A stretch of DNA of 32,203 nt from contig NZ_JANXMI010000104.1 of the NCBI RefSeq assembly GCF_025354735.1, forward strand, positions 1 to 32,203, read 5' to 3'. The DNA comes from Rugamonas sp. (lineage in GTDB: Bacteria; Pseudomonadota; Gammaproteobacteria; Burkholderiales; Burkholderiaceae_D). Under the pieces are notes generated by a model, which saw only the letters and a program-made list of their open reading frames with translations, did no database searches and was not told the DNA's origin. Position 1 is the stretch's first letter. The number at the start of each line of letters is the position of its first letter. Of this stretch, positions 7,928-15,752 are shown piece by piece. The translations under genes were made by a program, and so were the position numbers.

Positions 7928-8662
7928 ATGGCCCCGTCCCTGTCCCGAGTCGTTTTTTTCTTTTGCTGCGCGCTCGGCGCCGGCGCGGAAGCGGCCGCCG
8001 CCGGGATGCCGCCCGTGTACATCAACAACCTGGCGCCCTTCGCCTACGAAGACCACGGCGTCATGAAGGGCGTGATCTATGACCTCGTCGTCGACATCGC
8101 GCGCCGCGCCGGCGCCGGCGGCAGCGTCGACGCCGTGCCCTTCAAGCGCATCACGGCGCGCCTGGGCGACAAGCCGAACACCTACGGCGTGATCTGGCGC
8201 CAGCCCGAAAACGAAGCCTCCTACACCTGGATCGTCAAGCTGCTCGACGAGCGCATGATGCTCGTCGCCGCCAGCGGTTCCGGCGTCGATATCTCCTCCG
8301 TCGCGGCGGCCCGCCACCTGCGCGCCGGCGTGGTGCTGGGCAGCCCGGCCGACGTCATCGCGCACCGCCTCGGCTTCGACCATATCGAGGCGGTCGGCAA
8401 CGCCGAAAGCAACGCGCGCAAACTGGCCGCCGGCCGCATCGACGTCTGGCTGGCCGTGCCGGGCGTGGTCAATTACGGCCGGCAGCGCAGCGGCGCGGCC
8501 ATGGGCGGAGTGCGTTTCGGCGCGCAGATCGAACCGGTCAGCATGTACCTGGCCTGCACGCAGCCATGCGACCAGGCCGACGTGGCCAAGCTGCGCGCCA
8601 TCTTCGACGCCATGACCCAAGACGGCAGCTACGCCCGCATCCTGCGCCAGTACCACTACTGA
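7928..8662 (+). CDS. Periplasmic solute-binding protein, family 3-like
   Basis: 244 aa. The N-terminus is a cleavable-type signal peptide (hydrophobic VVFFFCCALGAGA, then an Ala-rich end near residue 25). The mature part begins PPVYINNLAPFAYEDHGVMK, the usual first strand and loop of family 3 substrate-binding proteins for amino acids or similar small polar ligands. A GVIYDLVVDIARRAG helix and an alternating alpha/beta pattern follow to the end (DGSYARILRQYHY, the common C-terminal helix). ATG 7928 is chosen over 7895 because GGAG lies just before it and it places the signal peptide correctly. No permease or ATPase gene is adjacent, so it may serve a distant transporter or act as a sensor. 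Ligand unknown. Confidence 0.75.
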   Translation: MAPSLSRVVFFFCCALGAGAEAAAAGMPPVYINNLAPFAYEDHGVMKGVIYDLVVDIARRAGAGGSVDAVPFKRITARLGDKPNTYGVIWRQPENEASYTWIVKLLDERMMLVAASGSGVDISSVAAARHLRAGVVLGSPADVIAHRLGFDHIEAVGNAESNARKLAAGRIDVWLAVPGVVNYGRQRSGAAMGGVRFGAQIEPVSMYLACTQPCDQADVAKLRAIFDAMTQDGSYARILRQYHY

Positions 8663-8666
8663 ATAC

Positions 8667-10751
8667 TTACAGGTCCAGCACCACGCCTACACGATGTTCG
8701 CTGTCCGGCAGATGCGGTCCCGCATGCGGGCGCGAACAACAGATCAGCGCCTCGTCCGGCGCCGCCTGGCAGGCAGGGGCCGACGAATAATCGACCGCGC
8801 CATCTATCACACGCACCGCGCAAGTGCCGCACAAGCCGCTGCGGCAGGCGAACAGCGGCGACAAGCCCTGCGCCTCCGCCAGTTCCAGCAGCGTGCCGTC
8901 GGCCGGCCGCCACAACACGGTCTTGTCGCTGCGCGCGAACGTCACCTGGACGCCCTCGCCCGCGTCGGCCTCCGCCGCCTTGGCAACCCTGCTGCGCGCC
9001 ACGGAAGCGGCGCCGAAGGACTCGAAACGGATGCGCTCATCGGCCACATTCAGTTTGCGCAGCCCGTCGTACAAACCTTGCATGAAGCCGGCCGGCCCGC
9101 ACAGATAAAAATCGTAATCGTCGAACGGCAGCACGGCCTTGAGAAAGTCGATGTCGACCCGGCCCGCGTGGTAATGCGCATCGGCCGCCGCATCGCCGTC
9201 GCCGGGCTGGCTGAAGCTCACATGCAGATGCAGGTTGGCGTGGCGCGCCGCCTTGTCCAGCAGATGGCGCTCGAACGCCAGCTCGCGCCGGCTGCGCGCG
9301 CCGTGCAGGAAGAATATCGGCGCATGGTGGCGGCTGCGGCCTTCGTTGACCAGCAGGCTATTTAGCATGGCCAGCATCGGCGTCACGCCAACGCCGGCCG
9401 ACACCAGCACCACCGGCCGCGTGCTGTCCGAATCGAACACGAAATCGCCGCGCGGCGCCATCACTTCCAGCGTACCGCCCCGCACCGCGTGGCGATGCAG
9501 CCAGTCCGAGGCCGGCCCCTGGCGCCGCACGCTGATGCGGTAGCCGCGGCCGTCCGGCGCATCCGACAGCGTGTAGGTGCGCATCAGCGGCGGCCCGCCG
9601 GCGGCCAGCGGCACCCGCACCGGCAGATACTGGCCCGGCCGATAAGCGGCCACGCCGCCGCCGTCGTCCGGCTCCAGCACGAAGGACATGACGGTCGCGC
9701 TTTCCGCGACCGCCGCCGCCACCTTGAAGCGGCGCCAGTCGTTGCGCCGGCTCTCGGCCAACATGCCGCGCCGCGCCGCTTCCCAGGAGCCGGTCCGCTC
9801 CAGCATCGGCGACCACGAAGGCGCCGACCAGCGCAGCGGCAGCGCGTGATCGAGCCGGATCACGCGCTCGATGTGGAAGCGGATCAGGCGCTGGGCGCCG
9901 GCGTAGGCCGCCACTTCGGCGCCGTCCCAGATCATCTCGGCGCGCGCCGCCACGTGCAGCATGGTGCCGCGCTCGAAATCGATGAACAGCAAACCGGCGC
10001 GCGGATGCAGCAGCAGATTGCCGATGGTGTTGAAGTAGAAATTGCCGACAAAGTCGGGCACCGTCAGCGTGCGGGCGTCGTCGATGCGCACGAAGCCGGC
10101 CTTGCCGCCGCGATGACTGACATCGGCGCCGGCCGCCGCCGCGTCCTCCGGCGGGCGGTGCGCGCTGGCGATGAAGAAGGTGTCGGCCGCCGCCACCAGC
10201 GCCAGCGCCGCCGCATCGAGCTCGCCGCCGTGCCAGGGCCGGGTGCCGGCCGGCGGCGCGGGCGCCACTTCCCAGTCGCGCCCCTGGATATATTGCGGGC
10301 AGTTGCCAAAGCTCTGATGCACGCGCACCGCCAGCGTGCCCGGCGCGGACGGCACCAGCTTGCCGTTGGCGCGGTTGCGGCGTCGGGTCGGCAGTTCGAT
10401 GCCGAGCAGGCCGATGTCGGCGCCCGGCGCCAGCACGCCCGCCAGCGGATCACCGGCCACCGGCAGCGCCGCGATGTGCAGCAGGTCGGCCTGCGGCGCC
10501 CGCACGAAACCGGGCGCGCCGGTCATGATGGTGGCCCAGGGCTGGCCGTCGGCATCGACCGCGCCGGCCACGATGAACGGCAGATGCGCGAAAAACTGGC
10601 GGTGCTGGTCCGGCATCAGGCTGCGCATGGCACGCCGGCCCTGTCGCTCCATCTTGTCGGCCACGCCCACGCGCCGTTGCGCTTCCAGCTCACCCGCATG
10701 AAACAGGGGCCGGCCCTCGGGCCAGACGGATGACGATTCGATATCGGACAT
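8667..10751 (-). CDS. Three-module redox fusion: PNPOx-like / FAD-NAD(P)H reductase / 2Fe-2S ferredoxin
   Basis: 694 aa, cytoplasmic (no signal). Residues about 48-270 form a pyridoxamine-5'-phosphate-oxidase-like flavin domain (RQFFAHLPFIVAGAVDADGQ near its start; NTIGNLLLHPRAGLLFIDFE near 241-260). Residues about 340-575 are a ferredoxin-NADP-reductase-type module: RTYTLS (391-396) binds FAD and SAGVGVTPM (451-459) binds the NAD(P)H. Residues about 600-694 are a plant-type ferredoxin with Cys636, Cys641, Cys644 and a fourth at 671 or 672. Electrons would flow NAD(P)H to FAD to 2Fe-2S and then to the N-terminal flavin domain or an external acceptor. ATG 10751 has AGGAG six bases upstream; the frame extending to 11135 overlaps the GST gene and is not used. 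It is 59 bases downstream of the GST gene on the same strand. Substrate unknown. Confidence 0.85.
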   Translation of the reverse strand: MSDIESSSVWPEGRPLFHAGELEAQRRVGVADKMERQGRRAMRSLMPDQHRQFFAHLPFIVAGAVDADGQPWATIMTGAPGFVRAPQADLLHIAALPVAGDPLAGVLAPGADIGLLGIELPTRRRNRANGKLVPSAPGTLAVRVHQSFGNCPQYIQGRDWEVAPAPPAGTRPWHGGELDAAALALVAAADTFFIASAHRPPEDAAAAGADVSHRGGKAGFVRIDDARTLTVPDFVGNFYFNTIGNLLLHPRAGLLFIDFERGTMLHVAARAEMIWDGAEVAAYAGAQRLIRFHIERVIRLDHALPLRWSAPSWSPMLERTGSWEAARRGMLAESRRNDWRRFKVAAAVAESATVMSFVLEPDDGGGVAAYRPGQYLPVRVPLAAGGPPLMRTYTLSDAPDGRGYRISVRRQGPASDWLHRHAVRGGTLEVMAPRGDFVFDSDSTRPVVLVSAGVGVTPMLAMLNSLLVNEGRSRHHAPIFFLHGARSRRELAFERHLLDKAARHANLHLHVSFSQPGDGDAAADAHYHAGRVDIDFLKAVLPFDDYDFYLCGPAGFMQGLYDGLRKLNVADERIRFESFGAASVARSRVAKAAEADAGEGVQVTFARSDKTVLWRPADGTLLELAEAQGLSPLFACRSGLCGTCAVRVIDGAVDYSSAPACQAAPDEALICCSRPHAGPHLPDSEHRVGVVLDL

Positions 10752-10810
10752 GATGGACTCCTGTGCAGATGAATGATGCGCACGCGCCGGCGATGGCGAC
10801 GGCGCTGAAC

Positions 10811-11452
10811 TTATGCGGCGGCCGCCCGCTTGGGCAGCGCCACGAAGCCGGGCAGCTGTTCGATGCGGCGCAACCAGGCGCGCAGCTGCGGATACGGCTC
10901 CAGCGACACGTCGCCATCGGGCGCCATCGCGATGTAGCTGAACGCGGCCAGGTCGGCGATGGTCGGCTGCTCGCCGGTGGCGAAGGAACGCTGGCCTAAT
11001 TGCGCATCGAGCACGGCGAACAGGTTTTCGGCGATCATCCTGGCGCGTGGATAGTCGAGCGGCGCGCCGAACAGCTTGACCAGCCGCGTCGAATTCGGCC
11101 CGGCGGCGATCGGACCGGCCGCCATCGACAGCCATTGCTGCACGCGCGCGGCGGCGACCGGATCGCGCGGCAGCCAGCGGCCGTCGTCGTAGCGCGAGGC
11201 CAGGTAGACCAGGATCGCGTTGGAGTCGTACAGCACCAGGTCGCCGTCCTCCAGCACCGGAACCTGGCCGAGCGGATTGAGCTCCAGGAAGGCCGCGCCC
11301 TTGTGCTGGCCGGCGGGGATATCGACATCCACCGTTTCATACGGCAGATCGAGCATGGACAGCAGCAGCTCGACGCGGTGGCAATGGCCGGACATATAGT
11401 GGCGATGCAGGCGGATCGGCTGGGCGGGTTTGGCGGGTGTGGCGATGGTCAT
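10811..11452 (-). CDS. Glutathione S-transferase family protein
   Basis: 213 aa, typical GST length. The N-terminal thioredoxin-like domain has NPLGQVPVLEDGDLVLYDSN (59-78), the hallmark glutathione-binding loop with cis-Pro and the Glu/Asp-Ser pair. The C-terminal helical domain contains PTIADLAAFSYIA, the conserved N-capping box and hydrophobic staple region. The residue that would activate the thiol lies in HYMSGHCHRVEL (18-29), but Ser or Cys cannot be decided from sequence. The family conjugates glutathione to electrophiles or reduces disulphides in the cytoplasm. It precedes the redox-fusion gene (59-base gap), so the two are probably co-transcribed. A duplicated 14-bp element lies just upstream of its ribosome site (GAGG about 11 bases before the ATG). 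Confidence 0.85.
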   Translation of the reverse strand: MTIATPAKPAQPIRLHRHYMSGHCHRVELLLSMLDLPYETVDVDIPAGQHKGAAFLELNPLGQVPVLEDGDLVLYDSNAILVYLASRYDDGRWLPRDPVAAARVQQWLSMAAGPIAAGPNSTRLVKLFGAPLDYPRARMIAENLFAVLDAQLGQRSFATGEQPTIADLAAFSYIAMAPDGDVSLEPYPQLRAWLRRIEQLPGFVALPKRAAAA

Positions 11453-11463
11453 GGCGAGTCCTC

Positions 11464-11493
11464 AAGTGAACGATGAAAGAAGTGAACGATGAA
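11464..11493. repeat. Direct repeat upstream of GST gene (2 x 14 bp)
   Basis: AAGTGAACGATGAA occurs exactly at 11464-11477 and again at 11480-11493, a 16-bp period. It lies 12-41 bases before the GST start, in the untranslated leader or promoter region. It may be a tandem operator, perhaps for the CGNR regulator encoded next upstream, or simply a small duplication. The rest of 11453-11584 shows no gene. Confidence 0.7.
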
Positions 11494-11584
11494 GTCCGGG
11501 CAAAGCCGGGCCCCAGGCGACGCGTGCGTCACCCTGCCCGACTAATTTTTTACAGCGGTATGAAGCCGATGAAAACGAAAACGG

Positions 11585-12172
11585 TCAGCCGTTGCTATCC
11601 TGCTGCCGTTGACGGAAACTGGCCACCTTGTGGCGGTTGCCGCAGACCGCCATGCGGCACCAGCGGCGCCGGTGCGACTTGGTCTTATCGAGGAAGATCA
11701 AAATGCAATCGGGATTTTCGCAGTGCTTGATGAGCGAAAAATCGCCGTCGGCGAGCAGTTCGGCGGCCGCTTCGACCAGGGGGCCGATGAGTTTTTTGGC
11801 GTTGCCGGCGTCATAGCGGGCCTGCAAGGCGAGCGCGCCGCCGGCGTCCTCCAGCAGTTCCAGGTGGCGGCTCGATTGCGCCAGATAGGCATTGAAGGCG
11901 CTCAGGTCCAGACGCTGGCCCGCCTTGCGCTCGGCCACCAGCTTGCGGAACAATTCGCGGAAGCCGCGCGCCACGTCGAGCAGGCGCGGGACCGGATCGC
12001 GCCCCGTCATCCCCTGCGCCACAAAACCGGCGCGCTCCAGCCAGAGCAGCACATCGGCGTCGCTGCGCCAGCTGTCGGTCGGCGCGCCGTTGGCCATGGC
12101 GACCGTGTTGAGCAGGTTCAGCGCCGGATGATCGGCGATGAATTCCGGGCTGGTGCTGGCGTTGTCTGTCAT
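11585..12172 (-). CDS. CGNR zinc-finger protein with ABATE domain (putative transcription regulator)
   Basis: 195 aa. The N-terminal ABATE domain (residues about 9-145, starting EFIADHPALNLLNTVA) is a putative stress-induced regulatory module. The C-terminal CGNR zinc finger (about 148-190) has four Cys ligands at 151, 156, 172 and 177, a basic KTKSHRRRWC stretch and the name-giving CGNR (177-180). Family members are thought to bind DNA and respond to small molecules; this is known for the family only in outline. The start is taken at 12172, where AAGGAG sits five bases before the ATG, instead of 12196. A good promoter precedes it. It is upstream of and parallel to the GST and redox-fusion genes, so local control is plausible but unproven. 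Confidence 0.85.
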   Translation of the reverse strand: MTDNASTSPEFIADHPALNLLNTVAMANGAPTDSWRSDADVLLWLERAGFVAQGMTGRDPVPRLLDVARGFRELFRKLVAERKAGQRLDLSAFNAYLAQSSRHLELLEDAGGALALQARYDAGNAKKLIGPLVEAAAELLADGDFSLIKHCENPDCILIFLDKTKSHRRRWCRMAVCGNRHKVASFRQRQQDSNG

Positions 12173-12196
12173 GGCGGCTCCTTGATCGATGGGCAA

Positions 12197-12225
12197 AGAG
12201 TAACCCCTTAAATCATCGAAGTCAA
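12197..12225 (-). promoter_or_regulatory. Sigma-70-type promoter of the CGNR gene
   Basis: On the minus strand TTGACT (12225-12220) and TACTCT (12202-12197) are separated by 17 bases. An A+T-rich tract runs upstream to about 12280. The predicted transcript would start near 12190, leaving a leader of about 18 bases before ATG 12172. ATCGAAGTCA and ATCGTCA, partly repeated around the -35, could be an operator. Confidence 0.65.
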
Positions 12226-12294
12226 GTTACATCGTCATATTTTTAAACCCGTTAAAATAAGATTTACAGGTTAGCAAAATCGAACGCGCCACGG

Positions 12295-13425
12295 TCAGCG
12301 CCCGCGAAAACGCTGGATCGCCGCGTCGACCACACCCTCCACGCTGCCGCTGTTGCCGAACTGGTCGCGCAGATATTGCGCATCGCTGCCGAGGTGCGTC
12401 ACCTCCACCAGATGCGCCAGCCCCGCGCTGCCGCCCAGCGCCGCGCCGTGCGGTTCCATCTTGCGCAGCGTCGTCAGGATGTCTTCGCGCATCGACAGGC
12501 TCTCGTAGGTTTTCGGATGCACCAGCGTGCCATCGAGGCCGAAGCGGCAAGCCTGGAAACGGTTGTAGTTATAGACCAGGTAATCGTCTTCGACCGGCAC
12601 CTCGTCGGTCCCCAGCTCGCGCCGCTCCAGCAGATAGCGACACAGCGCCTGCAAATACGCGGCCAGCGCCGCCGCCCGCTCCACCGTCAGCGGCGTGTCG
12701 CACACGCGCAGTTCGATGGTGCCGAATTCGGGCTTGGGCCGGATGTCCCAGTAAAAATCCTTCATGCTCTTGATGACGCCCGTGTGCTCCATCTTGGCGA
12801 AATAGCCGTTGGCGAAATCGTCCCAGCGCAGCAGGAAGGGCGCGCGTCCGCTCATCGGAAACGCGAACACGGAATTGAGCCGCGCGGAGTTGAACAGCGT
12901 GTCGTTGCCCTGCACATAAGGCGACGACGCCGACAGCGCGATAAAGTGCGGCACGTAGCGGCTCAGGGCGTGCAGCAGGTAGAGCGCGTCGTCGCCGGAG
13001 GCGCAGCCTATGTGCACGTGCTGGCCGAAGATCGTGAACTGCTTGGCCAGATAGCCATACAGCTCCGACACTTCCTTGAAGCGCGGCTTGGAAAAAATCC
13101 GCCGCTCCGACCACTTCTGGAACGGATGCGTGCCGCCGCCGGCGATGCCGATGTTGAGCGTTTCGCCGGCCTGCACCAGTGTGTCGCGGATCAGCTGCAA
13201 CTGCGCCAGCAGCTCGGCGTGGTTGGTGTGCACGTCGCTGTTAATCTCGATCATGCTCTCGGTGATTTCCGGCGTCACGTTGCCGGGAAAGGGTTTGCGG
13301 CCCAGCAGATGCAGCAGGTCCGGGCTGGACGCGGTCAGGTCGTAGTCCGACAGGCTGACCAGTTGCAGTTCCAGTTCGACGCCCATGGTCAGCGGCGCCG
13401 ATGATGTGTAGGGTTCCAGCGGCAT
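12295..13425 (-). CDS. Carboxylate-amine ligase, YbdK/GCS2 family (glutamate-cysteine ligase-like)
   Basis: 376 aa, matching YbdK length (about 372). Family features in order: GVELELQLV (15-23), the acidic metal/ATP strand; [14 protein letters not shown] (53-66); GGGTHPF (96-102); QHVHIG; and [20 protein letters not shown], the second nucleotide/metal-binding strand. YbdK of E. coli has weak gamma-glutamylcysteine ligase activity in vitro; the natural substrate of most members is uncertain. The start ATG (13425-13423) lies one base from the stop of the antiporter gene, so the two are a tight operon. A GAGG stretch at the antiporter's 3' end serves as its ribosome site. No intrinsic terminator is evident after it. 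Confidence 0.88.
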   Translation of the reverse strand: MPLEPYTSSAPLTMGVELELQLVSLSDYDLTASSPDLLHLLGRKPFPGNVTPEITESMIEINSDVHTNHAELLAQLQLIRDTLVQAGETLNIGIAGGGTHPFQKWSERRIFSKPRFKEVSELYGYLAKQFTIFGQHVHIGCASGDDALYLLHALSRYVPHFIALSASSPYVQGNDTLFNSARLNSVFAFPMSGRAPFLLRWDDFANGYFAKMEHTGVIKSMKDFYWDIRPKPEFGTIELRVCDTPLTVERAAALAAYLQALCRYLLERRELGTDEVPVEDDYLVYNYNRFQACRFGLDGTLVHPKTYESLSMREDILTTLRKMEPHGAALGGSAGLAHLVEVTHLGSDAQYLRDQFGNSGSVEGVVDAAIQRFRGR

Positions 13426-13426
13426 G

Positions 13427-14614
13427 TCAGTGCTCCTCTTTGTCGGGCGATTCGCTGGCCCAGATCAGCGCGCGCTGCGTGATGATAGGGCCGATCAATT
13501 CCATAAACAGCGTCATGCCGGCCAGCGCGGCCAGCTCGTCGACCAGCACGATGCCCAGGTAGCGCGCCTGCTCCAGCAGCAGAATCACGAACACCGACAT
13601 CGGCGCCAGCGCGATGCCGGTCAGCGTGCCCTTGCGCCAGGTGATGCCGCCGGCGCGCGCGAAGGCCATCACGCACAAGGTCTTGACGACGAAGCGCGCC
13701 AGCAGCAGCAACAGCGCCAGGCCGGCGCCGGCGGTGACGCGCTCCCAGCTCAGGGTCGACACCGCGAACACGAACAGCAGCACCGTCAGCAGCTCGCCGA
13801 TGCCGCCGAAATTGCGCTCGGTGCGGCTGAAGGCGACGCGCCGGTGGCGCGCCATCAGGCCGAAGGTCAGCGTCGCCAGCACCGGCGACAATTCCGTCGC
13901 GTGCGCGATCGCCACCAGCAGCAGCACGCCGAGCGCGAAAGCGACCGTGCCGTCGCGCGCCAGGTTGCCGAGCTGGCGCAGCACGGCCGGCACGGCGAAG
14001 CCGAACACGGCGCCCATGGCGGCCGACGCCAGCAACTCGATCAGGCTGCGCGAGGCCGCCTGCGGCAGGCTGCCGGAGGTCTGGAACACCCACACGCCGA
14101 CGATCACCTTGAACGCGAACACGGCCAGCACGCAGTTGATCGCCACCAGGTGCAGCACGCGCTCCGTCACCTGGCCAGAACTGCCCTCCTCGTTGATCAC
14201 GCGCAGCACGCCGGCCGGCGACGACGACATCGCCAGGGACGCCAGCAGCAGGGACGTCATCGGCGGCATGCCGAAGGCGAGCGCGATGGCGTAGACCACG
14301 CCGAAGGTGGCCGCCGATTCGGCCACGCCGCTGACGGCGATCCACGGATTGATGCGCAGCCAGTGCAGATTGATGCGGTAGCCGAATTCGAACAGGATCA
14401 GGCCGAAGGCCAGGTTGGCCAGCAGCGCGACGGTGCTGCTGCCGTCGGTGGCCAGCAGCGCGGGAAAGCTCTGGGCCAGTAAAAATCCGACCAGGCCATA
14501 GACGCTGATGCGGGGGACGCCGAACCAGCGGTGGACGAATTCGCCGCACAGCCAGGCCAGCAGGATGGCGCAGGGCCACGCAAGTTCGGCCGAAATTACC
14601 AGGAAGTCTGGCAT
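13427..14614 (-). CDS. Cation:proton antiporter, CPA2 (Kef-like) membrane domain only
   Basis: 395 aa and almost wholly hydrophobic, with about 11-13 membrane segments. Early repeats such as [17 protein letters not shown] and [16 protein letters not shown] resemble Kef/GerN exchangers. There is no cytoplasmic RCK/TrkA-N nucleotide-binding domain after the last helix, unlike KefB/KefC (about 600 aa). It would exchange K+ or Na+ for H+ across the inner membrane. ATG 14614 is selected because AAGGAG lies just upstream; the longer frame to 14902 runs into the divergent fghA region. The downstream ligase gene starts after one spacer base, so translation is likely coupled. A 13-bp perfect hairpin stands in its leader. 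Confidence 0.85.
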   Translation of the reverse strand: MPDFLVISAELAWPCAILLAWLCGEFVHRWFGVPRISVYGLVGFLLAQSFPALLATDGSSTVALLANLAFGLILFEFGYRINLHWLRINPWIAVSGVAESAATFGVVYAIALAFGMPPMTSLLLASLAMSSSPAGVLRVINEEGSSGQVTERVLHLVAINCVLAVFAFKVIVGVWVFQTSGSLPQAASRSLIELLASAAMGAVFGFAVPAVLRQLGNLARDGTVAFALGVLLLVAIAHATELSPVLATLTFGLMARHRRVAFSRTERNFGGIGELLTVLLFVFAVSTLSWERVTAGAGLALLLLLARFVVKTLCVMAFARAGGITWRKGTLTGIALAPMSVFVILLLEQARYLGIVLVDELAALAGMTLFMELIGPIITQRALIWASESPDKEEH

Positions 14615-14652
14615 GATATCTCCTTGTCGTTGATGCGCCGGAAAGGCAGCAG

Positions 14653-14684
14653 GCATAAGGCGCGCTTTGCGGCGCGCCTTATGC
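14653..14684 (-). repeat. 13-bp perfect inverted repeat (leader hairpin of antiporter operon)
   Basis: GCATAAGGCGCGC (14653-14665) and GCGCGCCTTATGC (14672-14684) are perfect complements around the six bases TTTGCG. On the minus strand the hairpin ends 38 bases before the antiporter ATG, leaving the ribosome site just outside the stem. No T-tract follows on either strand, so it is not a standard intrinsic terminator. It may stabilise the mRNA, work as a conditional attenuator, or bind a protein as DNA. Confidence 0.75.
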
Positions 14685-14816
14685 GAGCGACGTATGGTGT
14701 AACGATGAACGTCGTCCGGCAGGCAGAAGATGAACCGCGCGGCAGGCCGTGACAGCGTGCGCGGCGCGGCATAAAATAGTGAGCCAGCAGGCGACAATCT
14801 AGTGCATCCCGCGAAA

Positions 14817-14831
14817 ATCTGTCGCACAGAT
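14817..14831. repeat. Inverted repeat ATCTGT-CGC-ACAGAT upstream of fghA
   Basis: A perfect 6-3-6 inverted repeat lies 55-69 bases before the fghA start, in the region between the divergent antiporter and fghA genes. A wider pair, GCGACA (14791-14796) and TGTCGC (14820-14825), overlaps it. It is a fair operator candidate. Near -10-like TACAAT (14863-14868) no matching -35 is found. The remainder of 14685-14885 contains no gene. Confidence 0.4.
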
Positions 14832-14885
14832 GAGACAGTGCGTGACAACGCAGCGGCCACGTACAATCGCACACAAAGGAATATG

Positions 14886-15737
14886 ATGCTTGAACTTCTC
14901 AACGAACACGTTTGCCACGGCGGCGTGCAGCGCTACTACCGCCACCAGTCGCAGGCCATCGGCTTGTCGATGCGCTTCGCCGCCTTCATTCCGGCGCGGG
15001 CCGACGGCGCGGCGCTGCCGGCGCTGTTTTATCTGGCCGGGCTGACCTGCACCGAAGAGACCTTCATGATCAAGGCCGGCGCGCAGCGCATGGCGGCGCA
15101 GGAGGGCCTGATCCTGATCGCGCCCGACACCAGCCCGCGCGGCGCCAGCGTGGCCGGCGAGGACGACTCGTGGGACTTCGGCCTCGGCGCCGGCTTCTAT
15201 CTCGACGCGACGCAGGCGCCGTGGAATATGAACTACCGCATGGAGAGCTATATCCGCGAACTGCGCGAACTGGTGATACGGGAACTGGACGTGGACGCGC
15301 GGCGCGTCGGCATCTGCGGCCACTCGATGGGCGGCCACGGCGCGCTGACGCTGGCGCTGCGCCATCCCGAGCTGTTCCGCTCCGTGTCCGCCTTCGCGCC
15401 CATCGCCGCGCCGTCGCAAGCGCCGTGGGGCCAGAAGGCCTTCACCGGCTACCTCGGCGCCGACCGCGCCGCGTGGGCCGCGCACGACGCCAGCGCCCTG
15501 ATGGCGCAGCGGCGCACGCCCTTCCCCGACGGCATATTGATCGACCAGGGCTTGGGCGACCAGTTCCTCGACACGCAGTTATACCCGGAAGTGTTCGAGC
15601 AAGCCTGCCGCGGTGCCGCGCAGCCGCTGCGACTGCGGCGGCACGCGGGCTACGACCACGGCTACTACTTCATCATGAGCTTCATCGACGACCACCTGCG
15701 CTTCCACACTAAAAATCTGAAGGCGCTGGCCGATTGA
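14886..15737 (+). CDS. fghA: S-formylglutathione hydrolase
   Basis: 283 aa, the standard length. This serine esterase splits S-formylglutathione to formate and glutathione, the last step of glutathione-dependent formaldehyde removal in the cytoplasm. The esterase-D fold is clear: YLAGLTCTEETF (49-60), GHSMGGHGAL with nucleophile Ser147, Asp225 in GLGDQFLD, and His258 in GYDHGYYF. Two ATGs stand in tandem at 14883 and 14886; AAAGGA (14875-14880) is well placed for the second, which also gives the usual MLEL start. The normal partners, adhC (formaldehyde dehydrogenase) and frmR, are absent from the window. It converges with the DJ-1/PfpI gene, with only 15 bases between their stops. Confidence 0.93.
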   Translation: MLELLNEHVCHGGVQRYYRHQSQAIGLSMRFAAFIPARADGAALPALFYLAGLTCTEETFMIKAGAQRMAAQEGLILIAPDTSPRGASVAGEDDSWDFGLGAGFYLDATQAPWNMNYRMESYIRELRELVIRELDVDARRVGICGHSMGGHGALTLALRHPELFRSVSAFAPIAAPSQAPWGQKAFTGYLGADRAAWAAHDASALMAQRRTPFPDGILIDQGLGDQFLDTQLYPEVFEQACRGAAQPLRLRRHAGYDHGYYFIMSFIDDHLRFHTKNLKALAD

Positions 15738-15752
15738 CGTCGAGGCTGGACG

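Noticed and set aside
11510..11552. GC-rich inverted sequence followed by TTTTTT on the plus strand, resembling a terminator
   Set aside because: The stem has mismatches and a two-base loop, the T-run is nine or more bases away, and no plus-strand gene ends there. The neighbouring genes are on the minus strand, where the run is A.
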